From positions 4,712,001 through 4,776,000 of the forward strand of contig CP170561.1 in assembly GCA_042701975.1 (NCBI GenBank): a stretch of DNA of 64,000 bases, read 5' to 3'. Shown here one piece after another: positions 54,494 to 63,631 of this stretch (the first letter of the stretch is position 1; the number at the start of each line of letters is the position of its first letter). Origin of the DNA: JAFALK01 sp042701975. Its GTDB lineage: Bacteria > Pseudomonadota > Gammaproteobacteria > Burkholderiales > Burkholderiaceae_C. The translations under genes and the position numbers were made by a program. The notes below the pieces were generated by a model. It was not told where the DNA came from. It saw nothing but the letters and a program-made list of their open reading frames with translations, and ran no database searches.

Positions 54494-55534
54494 ATGTCTT
54501 TCCCTAAAAAACTCCGTGGACCTGCCGTGTTAGCGTTGACCGTCTTGCTGGCGGGCTGCAACACCGTGGTGCTCAACCCCTCCGGCGACATCGCGGCTCA
54601 GCAGGGCCGCTTGGTCGTGATTGCCACCTACCTGATGCTGCTGATCATCGTTCCGGTGATCGCGCTGACGCTGCTGTTCGCCTGGCGCTACCGCGCCTCG
54701 AACAAGAAGGCAACCTACAAGCCGGAGTGGGACCACTCGACCCAGCTCGAACTGGTGATCTGGGCCGCCCCGCTGCTCATCATCATCGCCCTGGGCGCGC
54801 TGACATGGATCTCCACGCACACGCTGGATCCGTACCGTCCGCTGGACCGCATCGGCGAGAAGCGCCCGGTGGCCAAGGACGTCAAGCCGCTGGTGATCGA
54901 GGCCGTGGCTCTCGACTGGAAGTGGCTCTTCATCTACCCGGAGCAAGGCATCGCCGTCGTGAACGAGCTGGCCGCCCCGGTGGACCGCCCGATCCAGTTC
55001 AAGATCACCGCCTCTGGCGTGATGAACAGCTTCTACATCCCCGCGCTGGCCGGCCAGATCTACGCCATGCCCGCGATGGAGACCAAGCTGCACGCCGTCA
55101 TCAACGAGGCAGGCGAGTTTGAAGGCTTCTCCGCCAACTACAGCGGCGCCGGCTTCTCGAACATGCGCTTCAAGTTCCACGGCGTGGACAACGCAGGCTT
55201 TGACGCCTGGGTGGCCAAGGTCAAGGCCGGTGCGGAGAACCTCGATCGCACCCGCTACCTCGTGCTGGAAAAGCCCAGCATCAAGGACCCGGTGACCTAC
55301 TTCAACAACGTGGCGCCTGACCTGTACGGCGCCATCCTGAACCGCTGCGTGGCCCCCGGCTCCGTCTGCGTGGATCAGATGATGGCCAAGGACCACGCCA
55401 CCGCGATGGGCGTCTCCGACGAGAACTGCACGCCCGAAGAGCTGGCCCGCCGCAAGGCCGCACGCGCCGCGCTGGCGGTGAAGCTGGCCGCGGACAACGC
55501 TGCAAAGAAGCAAGAAACGAGTAGCGCCCAATGA
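54494..55534 (+). CDS. cyoA: Cytochrome bo3 quinol oxidase subunit II
   Basis: A 346-aa lipoprotein starting at ATG 54494, with lipobox VLLAGC (Cys22), then two membrane helices (VVIATYLMLLIIVPVIALTL and LELVIWAAPLLIIIALGALT) and a periplasmic cupredoxin domain. The Cu(A) ligands of cytochrome c oxidases are missing (YSGAGFSNMRFKFHG instead), so the donor is quinol. It ends in an Ala/Lys-rich tail. Its stop overlaps the cyoB start by four bases. Confidence 0.95.
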   Translation: MSFPKKLRGPAVLALTVLLAGCNTVVLNPSGDIAAQQGRLVVIATYLMLLIIVPVIALTLLFAWRYRASNKKATYKPEWDHSTQLELVIWAAPLLIIIALGALTWISTHTLDPYRPLDRIGEKRPVAKDVKPLVIEAVALDWKWLFIYPEQGIAVVNELAAPVDRPIQFKITASGVMNSFYIPALAGQIYAMPAMETKLHAVINEAGEFEGFSANYSGAGFSNMRFKFHGVDNAGFDAWVAKVKAGAENLDRTRYLVLEKPSIKDPVTYFNNVAPDLYGAILNRCVAPGSVCVDQMMAKDHATAMGVSDENCTPEELARRKAARAALAVKLAADNAAKKQETSSAQ

Positions 55535-57528
55535 GTACCGATATTCAAACCCTGCTTCTGGGCAAATTGAGCCTCGAAGCCATTCCCTATCACGAGCCCA
55601 TCCTCGTCGGCACCTTCGCGGCTGTCGCGCTGGGCGGCCTGTTCGTGCTGGCCCTGCTGACCAAGTACCGCCTCTGGGGTTACCTGTGGCGCGAGTGGTT
55701 CACCAGCATCGATCACAAGAAGATCGGTGTGATGTACATCGTGATGGGCATCATCTTCCTGCTGCGCGGCTTTGCCGACGCGGTGATGATGCGCGCCCAG
55801 CAGGCCATCGCCTTCGGCGACAACATGGGCTTCCTGCCGCCGCACCACTACGACCAGGTCTTCACCGCCCACGGCGTGATCATGATCTTCTTCGTCGCCA
55901 TGCCTTTGGTGACGGGCTTCATGAACTACGTGGTGCCGCTGCAGATCGGCGCACGTGACGTGGCCTTCCCCTTCCTGAACAACTTCAGCTTCTGGATGAC
56001 GGCCTCGGGCGGCGTTCTGGTGATGGTCTCGCTGTTCATCGGCGAGTTCGCCAAGACCGGCTGGCTGGCCTATCCGCCGCTGTCGGGCATCGCCTTCAGT
56101 CCTGACGTGGGGGTGGATTACTACATCTGGTCCTTGCAGATCGCCGGTGTAGGCACCTTGCTATCAGGCGTGAACCTGATCGCCACCATCGTCAAGATGC
56201 GCGCGCCCGGCATGACCATGATGAAGATGCCCGTCTTCACCTGGACGGCTCTTTGCACCAACGTGCTGATCGTTGCCGCCTTCCCGGTCCTGACCGCCGT
56301 GCTGGCCATGCTCTCGATGGACCGCTACGTCGGCACCAACTTCTTCACGAACGACCTCGGCGGCAACGCCATGATGTACGTGAACCTGATCTGGATCTGG
56401 GGCCACCCCGAGGTCTACATCCTGGTGCTGCCGGTGTTCGGCATCTTCTCGGAAGTGGTCTCCACCTTCTCCGGCAAGCGCCTGTTCGGTTATGCCTCGA
56501 TGGTCTACGCCACGGTCGTGATCACGATCATGTCGTACCTGGTGTGGCTGCACCACTTCTTCACCATGGGCAGCGGTGCCAGCGTGAACAGCTTCTTCGG
56601 CATCACGACAATGATCATCTCGATCCCGACGGGCGCCAAGATCTTCAACTGGCTGTTCACGATGTACCGTGGCCGCATCCAGTTCGAAGTGCCGATGCTT
56701 TGGACCGTGGGCTTCATGATCACCTTCGTGATCGGCGGCATGACCGGCGTGCTGCTGGCCGTTCCTCCGGCCGACTTCGTGCTGCACAACAGCCTGTTCC
56801 TGATCGCCCACTTCCACAACGTGATCATCGGCGGCGTGCTGTTCGGCCTGATGGCGGGCATCAACTTCTGGTTCCCAAAGGCCTTCGGCTTCAAGCTCAA
56901 CGCCTTCTGGGGCAAGGTCTCGTTCTGGCTGTGGCAGATCGGCTTCTTCTTCGCCTTCATGCCGCTGTACGTGCTGGGGCTGATGGGCGTGACCCGCCGC
57001 ATGAGCCACTTCGACGACGCCTCGCTGCAGATCTGGTTCATCATCGCCGCCTTCGGCGCGCTGCTGATCGCCGGCGGCATCGGCGCCTTCCTCGTGCAGA
57101 TCGCCGTGTCCATCTGGAAGCGCAAGGAACTGGCCGATGTCTCGGGCGACCCGTGGGGCGGCCGTACGCTGGAGTGGAGCACCTCCTCGCCCCCGCCGGC
57201 TTACAACTTCGCCTTCACGCCGCGCATCTATGACAACGACGCCTGGCACGACATGAAGTCCGCCGGCTTCCAGCGTCCGACCAGCGGCTTCGTGGACATC
57301 CACATGCCCAGGAACACCGGCGCCGGCATCATCCTGGCCGGCATCGCGGGCGTGTTCGGCTTCGCCATGATCTGGCACATGTGGCTCATCGCCGGCGTGT
57401 TCTTCGCCGCGCTGATCCTGGGCGCCATCGTCCACACCTTCAACTACAACCGCGACTACTACATCAAGGCTGACGAGGTCACCAAGACCGAAGAGGCCCG
57501 CACGGCAGCACTCGCGCAACTGGCGTAA
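55531..57528 (+). CDS. cyoB: Cytochrome bo3 quinol oxidase subunit I
   Basis: A 665-aa haem-copper oxidase subunit with about 15 helices. It holds the low-spin haem b His (FTAHGVIMIFF), the Cu(B) His and cross-linked Tyr (WGHPEVYILVLPVFG), the two Cu(B) His in LVWLHHFFTMG, and the haem o3 and b ligands in IAHFHNVIIGG. It reduces oxygen to water and pumps protons. The size is close to E. coli CyoB (663). The haem O synthase gene (cyoE) is not in the window. Confidence 0.97.
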   Translation: MSTDIQTLLLGKLSLEAIPYHEPILVGTFAAVALGGLFVLALLTKYRLWGYLWREWFTSIDHKKIGVMYIVMGIIFLLRGFADAVMMRAQQAIAFGDNMGFLPPHHYDQVFTAHGVIMIFFVAMPLVTGFMNYVVPLQIGARDVAFPFLNNFSFWMTASGGVLVMVSLFIGEFAKTGWLAYPPLSGIAFSPDVGVDYYIWSLQIAGVGTLLSGVNLIATIVKMRAPGMTMMKMPVFTWTALCTNVLIVAAFPVLTAVLAMLSMDRYVGTNFFTNDLGGNAMMYVNLIWIWGHPEVYILVLPVFGIFSEVVSTFSGKRLFGYASMVYATVVITIMSYLVWLHHFFTMGSGASVNSFFGITTMIISIPTGAKIFNWLFTMYRGRIQFEVPMLWTVGFMITFVIGGMTGVLLAVPPADFVLHNSLFLIAHFHNVIIGGVLFGLMAGINFWFPKAFGFKLNAFWGKVSFWLWQIGFFFAFMPLYVLGLMGVTRRMSHFDDASLQIWFIIAAFGALLIAGGIGAFLVQIAVSIWKRKELADVSGDPWGGRTLEWSTSSPPPAYNFAFTPRIYDNDAWHDMKSAGFQRPTSGFVDIHMPRNTGAGIILAGIAGVFGFAMIWHMWLIAGVFFAALILGAIVHTFNYNRDYYIKADEVTKTEEARTAALAQLA

Positions 57529-57548
57529 CGACGGCAGCAGCAACGCAT

Positions 57549-58154
57549 ATGTCTGACACCACCCTCGACAACAACCGCTTCCTCGTCAAGGAACACCACC
57601 CGGAGAACGGCACGCTGCTGGGCTTCTGGCTCTACCTGATGAGCGACTGCTTGGTCTTCGCCTGCCTGTTCGCCGCCTACGGTGTGCTGGGCCGCTCCTA
57701 CGCCGGCGGCCCCGGCGGCCAGGAGCTGTTCGACCTGCCCATCGTGGCGGTCAACACGGCCTTCCTGCTGTTCTCCTCGATCACGTATGGCTTCGCCATG
57801 CTCGAGATGCAAAAGGGCAAGGTCGCCTCGGTGCAGATCTGGCTGGCCATCACCGGCCTGTTCGGTGCAGCCTTCCTGGGCCTGGAGCTGTATGAGTTCC
57901 ACCACCTGATCGAGCACGGCCACGGCCCGCAGGCCAGCGCCTTCCTGACCAGCTTCTTCAGCCTCGTCGGCACGCACGGCCTGCACGTCACCTTCGGCAT
58001 CGTCTGGCTGATCACGCTGATGGTCCAGGTCGGCAAGCTCGGCCTCACGCCCGCCAACAAGCGCCGCCTGATGTGCCTGTCGATGTTCTGGCACTTCCTG
58101 GACGTGGTCTGGATCGGCGTGTTCACCTTCGTTTATCTGATGGGAGCGCTGTAA
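57549..58154 (+). CDS. cyoC: Cytochrome bo3 quinol oxidase subunit III
   Basis: A 201-aa subunit with five membrane helices (LGFWLYLMSDCLVFACLFAA, LFDLPIVAVNTAFLLFSSIT, FLGLELYEFHHLI, GTHGLHVTFGIVWLITLMVQ, FWHFLDVVWIGVFTFVYLM). The motif THGLHVTFGIVW is typical of subunit III. It stabilises the oxidase core. Its stop TAA shares a base with the ATG of cyoD (TAATG). The start follows cyoB by 20 bases. Confidence 0.95.
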   Translation: MSDTTLDNNRFLVKEHHPENGTLLGFWLYLMSDCLVFACLFAAYGVLGRSYAGGPGGQELFDLPIVAVNTAFLLFSSITYGFAMLEMQKGKVASVQIWLAITGLFGAAFLGLELYEFHHLIEHGHGPQASAFLTSFFSLVGTHGLHVTFGIVWLITLMVQVGKLGLTPANKRRLMCLSMFWHFLDVVWIGVFTFVYLMGAL

Positions 58155-58543
58155 TGGCTGAGCACCACAACCACGATCACGGCCACGATCATCACGGTCA
58201 TGGCGACGGCGGCCACGAGCCCAGCACCTTCAAGGGCTACATGACGGGCTTCATCCTGTCGGTCATCCTCACCGCCATTCCCTTCTGGCTGGTGATGGCC
58301 AATGTGCTGCCCACCAAGGCCATGACGGCCCTCGTCATCCTCGGCTTCGCAGCCGTGCAGATCGTCGTGCACATGGTGTACTTCCTGCACATGAACACGA
58401 AGAGCGAAGGCGGCTGGACGATGCTGGCGCTGATCTTCACGGTCGTCATCGTCGTCATCACGCTGGCCGGCTCGCTGTGGGTCATGCATCACATGAACGT
58501 GAACATGATGCCGTCGATGGAAGAGCTGAAGGCCATGCCGTAA
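58154..58543 (+). CDS. cyoD: Cytochrome bo3 quinol oxidase subunit IV
   Basis: A 129-aa subunit with three membrane helices (YMTGFILSVILTAIPFWLVM, ALVILGFAAVQIVVHMVYFL, MLALIFTVVIVVITLAGSLW) as in CyoD. It has a 20-residue N-terminal extension with nine His among Asp and Gly (MAEHHNHDHGHDHHGHGDGG), absent from the E. coli protein of about 109 residues. This could bind metal, for instance copper for Cu(B) insertion. That is inference. Confidence 0.94.
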   Translation: MAEHHNHDHGHDHHGHGDGGHEPSTFKGYMTGFILSVILTAIPFWLVMANVLPTKAMTALVILGFAAVQIVVHMVYFLHMNTKSEGGWTMLALIFTVVIVVITLAGSLWVMHHMNVNMMPSMEELKAMP

Positions 58544-58545
58544 GC

Positions 58546-59241
58546 ATGGCTCGGTCCTTCAAGGCCAAGGCCGCGCTCCTCACGGGCGTGGCCTTTTTCT
58601 TTGTGCTGTTCGCGGGGCTGGGCGTGTGGCAGCTAGAACGCCGCGCCTGGAAGCACGCGCTGATCGAGCGCGTCGACGCCCGCATTCACGCAGCTCCCAC
58701 CGCCAGCTTCGCGCCCGACGCCGAGTACACCCACGTGCGGCTTGAAGGCAGTTTCCTGCCCTCCCCCGTTCTTGTGCAGGCCAGCACGGTGTTAGGCGTC
58801 GGCAACTGGATGCTGCAGCCGCTGCGCCTGACGGATGGCCGCGAAGTGATCGTCAACCGTGGCTTCATCGCGCAAGGTGCCGCCGGCGCACCAGCACCAG
58901 AAGGCCCGCAGGTCGTGACCGGCCTGCTGCGCCTGTCAGAGCCCAAGGGCCGGTTGCTGCGAGACAACGAACCCGCCGCCAACCGCTGGTTCTCGCGCGA
59001 CGTCGCCGCCATCGCCGCCCGCCTGCAGCTGACGCACGCCGAGCCCTACTTCGTTGACCAGGACGAGCACGGCCCGAGGAGCGTGTGGCCGCAAGGCGGA
59101 CTGACCGTCGTGCAGTTCCCGGACAACCACATGCAGTACGCGCTGACCTGGTTCGGACTTTGCGTGCTCTGTCTCGTCGCAGGCCGCTTCGTCTGGCGTT
59201 CCGACCCGGCCGGAGACAATCGCGGCCATGCCGCTGACTGA
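58546..59241 (+). CDS. SURF1 family oxidase assembly protein
   Basis: A 231-aa membrane protein. A helix at residues about 9-28 (LLTGVAFFFVLFAGLGVWQL) ends in the WQLERR motif of SURF1. The middle domain holds the conserved strands VRLEGSFLP, NWMLQPLRLTDGREVIVNRGF; a second helix lies near the C-terminus (MQYALTWFGLCVLCLVAGRF). SURF1 helps build the haem a/o-copper centre of subunit I. Its position right after cyoD supports a role for bo3. The stop overlaps the sensor-kinase start by 14 bases. Confidence 0.92.
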   Translation: MARSFKAKAALLTGVAFFFVLFAGLGVWQLERRAWKHALIERVDARIHAAPTASFAPDAEYTHVRLEGSFLPSPVLVQASTVLGVGNWMLQPLRLTDGREVIVNRGFIAQGAAGAPAPEGPQVVTGLLRLSEPKGRLLRDNEPAANRWFSRDVAAIAARLQLTHAEPYFVDQDEHGPRSVWPQGGLTVVQFPDNHMQYALTWFGLCVLCLVAGRFVWRSDPAGDNRGHAAD

Positions 59242-60511
59242 ATCCACCTCCTCGCCCCTGCGCGACTCCGGTCTGAACAACCTGGAGTTGCTGATCCAGC
59301 TGCGCTGGGCCGCCGTGCTGGGCCAGGTGATGGCCATCGAGGTCGTGCATTACGGTTTCAGCATCGACCTGCCGCTGGCGCAGATGCTGGCGGTGCTGGC
59401 CTTCCTCGTGCTGTTCAACGGCGCCTCCTGGCTGCGCCTTCGCAGCAACCGCGAGGTCAGCAATCTCGAACTCTTCGGCGCCCTGCTGGTCGACGTGGTG
59501 GTACTCACCGCGCAGCTCTACCTGACCGGCGGCATCGGCAACCCGTTTGCCTCGCTCTACCTGCTGCAGGTCGTGCTAGGCGCCGTGCTGCTGCCCGTGT
59601 GGGGCGCGTGGATCATGGTCGCGATCAGCCTGCTGTGCCTGGTGGGCTTGAGCCGCTGGTCCCTGCCGCTGGCCATCAGCCACGGCGACGGGCTGGCCAG
59701 CGTCTACATCGAAGGCCTGCTGGCCTGCATCGCGCTCAATGCTGCACTGCTGGTCACCTTCGTCACGCGCATCATGGGCAACATCCGCCGCCGCGATGCC
59801 CGCCTGGCCGCGGCCCGCGAGCGCGCGGTCGAGGAAGAACACATCGTCCGCATGGGCCTGCTGGCCTCGGGCGCCGCGCACGAGCTCGGCACGCCGCTGT
59901 CCACGCTGGCCGTCATCCTGGGCGATTGGCTGCACCTGCCGCACTTCACCTCGGAGCCCGAACTGCTCGAAGAGGTGCAGGACATGGAAGCCCAGGTGCG
60001 CCGCTGCAAGGCCATCGTCTCGGGCATCCTGCTGTCCGCTTCCAGCGCGCGCAGCGAATCGAGCGAGGCCACGACCGTGCATGGCTTCTTCGAGGACCTG
60101 GTGACGCATTGGCAAGGCACGCGGCCCGGCGCCGCCCTCAGCTTCACCAACGATTTCGGCCCCGACGAGCCGATGGTGGCCGACTCCGCGCTGCAGCAGA
60201 TGATCGACAACGTGCTGGACAACGCGCTCGAGGCCTCGCCCGCGGGGCAGGAGCTGCGCGTGAGCCGCGACGGTGGTGACCTGGTCGTGCAGGTCAGCGA
60301 CCGCGGCCCGGGCTTCGCGCCGCACATCCTGGCGCAGGCCGGCAAGCCCTACCAGAGCACCAAGGGCCGGCCGGGCTCCGGGCTCGGCCTCTTCCTCGTC
60401 TTCAACGTCGCGCGCACGCTGGGCGGCCGCGTCGCCCTGGCTCAGCGCGAGGCCGGCGGTGCCCAGGCGACAATCCGGCTGCCGCTCTCAGCGGTGAACC
60501 TTGTGCCATGA
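59228..60511 (+). CDS. regB: RegB/PrrB-like redox sensor histidine kinase
   Basis: A 427-aa kinase with about six N-terminal helices. The loop GGIGNPFASLYLL is the quinone-sensing motif known in RegB. The H-box ASGAAHELGTPLSTLAVI has His218, and Cys260 lies in VRRCKAIVSGIL, 42 residues further, where RegB has its redox Cys. The ATPase domain holds MIDNVLDNALEA, SDRGPGF and GSGLGLFLVF. It overlaps SURF1 and the response regulator, so it is read with the oxidase operon. It probably reports the state of the quinone pool. Confidence 0.93.
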   Translation: MPLTESTSSPLRDSGLNNLELLIQLRWAAVLGQVMAIEVVHYGFSIDLPLAQMLAVLAFLVLFNGASWLRLRSNREVSNLELFGALLVDVVVLTAQLYLTGGIGNPFASLYLLQVVLGAVLLPVWGAWIMVAISLLCLVGLSRWSLPLAISHGDGLASVYIEGLLACIALNAALLVTFVTRIMGNIRRRDARLAAARERAVEEEHIVRMGLLASGAAHELGTPLSTLAVILGDWLHLPHFTSEPELLEEVQDMEAQVRRCKAIVSGILLSASSARSESSEATTVHGFFEDLVTHWQGTRPGAALSFTNDFGPDEPMVADSALQQMIDNVLDNALEASPAGQELRVSRDGGDLVVQVSDRGPGFAPHILAQAGKPYQSTKGRPGSGLGLFLVFNVARTLGGRVALAQREAGGAQATIRLPLSAVNLVP

Positions 60512-61041
60512 CCGATCGCCGCCTGCTCATCGTCGAAGACGACGCCACCTTCGCCCGCACCCTGGCCCGCTCCTTCGAGCGGCGCGGCTACGAGGTGCAA
60601 TTGGCTAACGGGCTAGAACAGCTGTCCACGCTGCTCGAAAGCTACGCGCCCACGCACGCAGTCGTGGACCTCAAGCTGACGGGCGAAGCCTCGGGCCTGT
60701 CCTGCGTCCAGACGCTGGCGCAGCGCGACGCGGACATGCTGATCGTGGTGTTGACGGGCTTCGCCTCGATCGGTACGGCCGTTGAAGCCATCAAGCTCGG
60801 TGCCTGCCACTACCTCGCCAAGCCCAGCAACACCGACGACATCGAAGCCGCGTTCCAGCGCGGTGATGGCAACACCGAGGTCGAGCTGACGAACCGCACG
60901 AGCTCGATCAAGACGCTGGAGTGGGAGCGCATCAACGAGACGCTGGCGGAGACGGGATTCAACATCTCGGAAACGGCACGGCGGCTGGGCATGCACCGGC
61001 GCACGCTAGCGCGCAAGCTGGACAAGAAGCAGGTCAAGTAG
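60508..61041 (+). CDS. regA: RegA/PrrA/ActR-type response regulator
   Basis: A 177-aa regulator. The receiver domain has Asp54 in HAVVDLKLTGEASGL, with LTGFASIGTAVEAIKLGA and the conserved Lys in YLAKPSNT. A short linker follows, and then a Fis-type helix-turn-helix: NISETARRLGMHRRTLARKL, as in RegA/PrrA. It overlaps regB by four bases. It should control respiration genes in response to redox; in this window the cyo genes upstream are the natural candidates. Confidence 0.94.
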   Translation: MTDRRLLIVEDDATFARTLARSFERRGYEVQLANGLEQLSTLLESYAPTHAVVDLKLTGEASGLSCVQTLAQRDADMLIVVLTGFASIGTAVEAIKLGACHYLAKPSNTDDIEAAFQRGDGNTEVELTNRTSSIKTLEWERINETLAETGFNISETARRLGMHRRTLARKLDKKQVK

Positions 61042-61056
61042 CCTGCCCCGTCCGGT

Positions 61057-61509
61057 TCAACCCGGATGCGTGGGATCCACCCACAACACATCTTGCGGCG
61101 GCTCCACCGGCTCGATGTCCAGGTTGACGGCTACCGCCTCGCCGTCGCTGCGGCACAGCACGCATTGCAGCACCTCGGTCGCGCTGGCGTTGATCTCTTG
61201 GTGCGGCACGAAGGGCGGCACGTAGATGAAGTCGCCCGGGCCGGCCTCGGCGGTGAATTCCAGACGCTCGCCCCAACGCATGCGCGCCCGACCTTTGATC
61301 ACGTAGATCACGCTTTCCAGCGGGCCGTGGTGATGGGCGCCGGTCTTTGCGTTGGGATGGATGTGCACGGTGCCCGCCCAGAGCTTCTGCGCACCGACGC
61401 GCGCGAAGTTGATCGCGGCCTTGCGGTCCATGCCCGGCGTCTGCGCTGTGTTGGCGTCGAGCTGGTTGGCGGGGATGACGCGGACGCCGTCGTGTTTCCA
61501 ATCACTCAT
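61057..61509 (-). CDS. Cupin domain protein
   Basis: A 150-aa single cupin. Motif 1 is GAHHHGPLESVIYVIKGRAR, with two to three His and a Glu as metal ligands; motif 2 is PGDFIYVPPFVPHQEIN with the last His. The fold should bind a divalent metal and may act as a small dioxygenase, isomerase or sensor domain; the substrate is unknown. It lies on the same strand as phaB, with a hairpin between them, and is convergent with regA, 15 bases apart. Confidence 0.9.
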   Translation of the reverse strand: MSDWKHDGVRVIPANQLDANTAQTPGMDRKAAINFARVGAQKLWAGTVHIHPNAKTGAHHHGPLESVIYVIKGRARMRWGERLEFTAEAGPGDFIYVPPFVPHQEINASATEVLQCVLCRSDGEAVAVNLDIEPVEPPQDVLWVDPTHPG

Positions 61510-61591
61510 GCAGTTCCTCGATCAGATCGCCCAACCAGACTCTGGCACTCGCCCGCCGGCCCGCGCAAGACGCGGACCGTCGTTCGTCAGG

Positions 61592-61620
61592 CAGGAAACA
61601 GTCCTCAGGACTGTTTCCTG
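61592..61620. repeat. Perfect 13-bp inverted repeat between phaB and the cupin gene
   Basis: CAGGAAACAGTCC and GGACTGTTTCCTG are exact reverse complements separated by TCA. It lies eight bases beyond the phaB stop on the minus strand. It would form a stable hairpin without a T run. It could act as a weak terminator or as a barrier that protects the 3' end of the pha message. Confidence 0.6.
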
Positions 61621-61627
61621 TCCGGCC

Positions 61628-62365
61628 TCACCCCATGTGCAAGCCACCATTGCACGAGAAATCCGCGCCGGTGGTGAAGCCCGAATCCGGCCCCGCCAAC
61701 CAAGCCACGATGGCCGCGATTTCTTCCGGCGTGCCGAGGCGCTTGACCGGGATCGTCGCCACGATCTTCTCCAGCACGTCCGGGCGGATGGCGCGGACCA
61801 TGTCGGTGCCGATGTAGCCCGGGCTCACGGTGTTCACGGTCACGCCCTTGGCTGCCACTTCCTGCGCCAGGGCCATGGTGAAGCCGTGCATGCCGGCCTT
61901 GGCGGCGGAGTAGTTGGTCTGGCCGAACTGGCCCTTCTCGCCGTTGACGGAAGAGATGTTGATGATGCGGCCGAAGCCCTGGTCGATCATGCCGTCGATC
62001 ACCTGCTTGGTGACGTTGAACATGCTGTCGAGGTTGGTGCTCATCACGGCCTGCCAGTCGGCGAGGCTCATCTTGCGGAACTGGCCGTCGCGGGTGATGC
62101 CGGCGTTGTTGACGAGCACGCTGATCGTGCCGAACTCGCCCTTGATCTTGTCGAAGGCCTGCACGGTGGAATCCCAGTCCGCCACGTTGCCGACCGACGC
62201 GTAGAACTTGTAGCCCTGCGTCTCCTGCTCGGCCAGCCACTTGTTGAAGTCGCGGCTCGGGCCGCAGCCGGCGATGACGGTGAAGCCTTCCTTGTGGAGC
62301 CGCTGGCACATGGCAGTCCCGATGCCGCCCATGCCACCCGTCACGTATGCAACTTTCTTGCTCAT
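61628..62365 (-). CDS. phaB: Acetoacetyl-CoA reductase
   Basis: A 245-aa NADPH-dependent SDR that makes (R)-3-hydroxybutyryl-CoA for PHA. Motifs: VTGGMGGIG at 8-16, LVNNAGITRDG, INISSVNGEKGQFGQTNYSA with Ser139 and Tyr152, and Lys156. The SSVNGEKGQFGQTNYSAAKAG segment is typical of PhaB. GGAG precedes the start by six bases. It follows phaA by 55 bases. Confidence 0.96.
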   Translation of the reverse strand: MSKKVAYVTGGMGGIGTAMCQRLHKEGFTVIAGCGPSRDFNKWLAEQETQGYKFYASVGNVADWDSTVQAFDKIKGEFGTISVLVNNAGITRDGQFRKMSLADWQAVMSTNLDSMFNVTKQVIDGMIDQGFGRIINISSVNGEKGQFGQTNYSAAKAGMHGFTMALAQEVAAKGVTVNTVSPGYIGTDMVRAIRPDVLEKIVATIPVKRLGTPEEIAAIVAWLAGPDSGFTTGADFSCNGGLHMG

Positions 62366-62420
62366 CTTTGTCTCCTTATGCCTTTACGGCTCTTTCAACA
62401 CACTCACCCAAAATCTGCAC

Positions 62421-63596
<1,176 letters not shown>

Positions 63597-63631
63597 GGGA
63601 ACTCTCCTCTTGGTGATGCTTGTGATGTTCT

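Noticed and set aside
24722..60610. Scattered GCTAACG/CGTTAGC heptamers (for example near 24726, 27120, 47653, 52039, 60604) thought of as an uptake or segregation motif
   Set aside because: About seven copies are expected by chance on both strands at this base composition, which is close to what is seen, and the flanks are not conserved.
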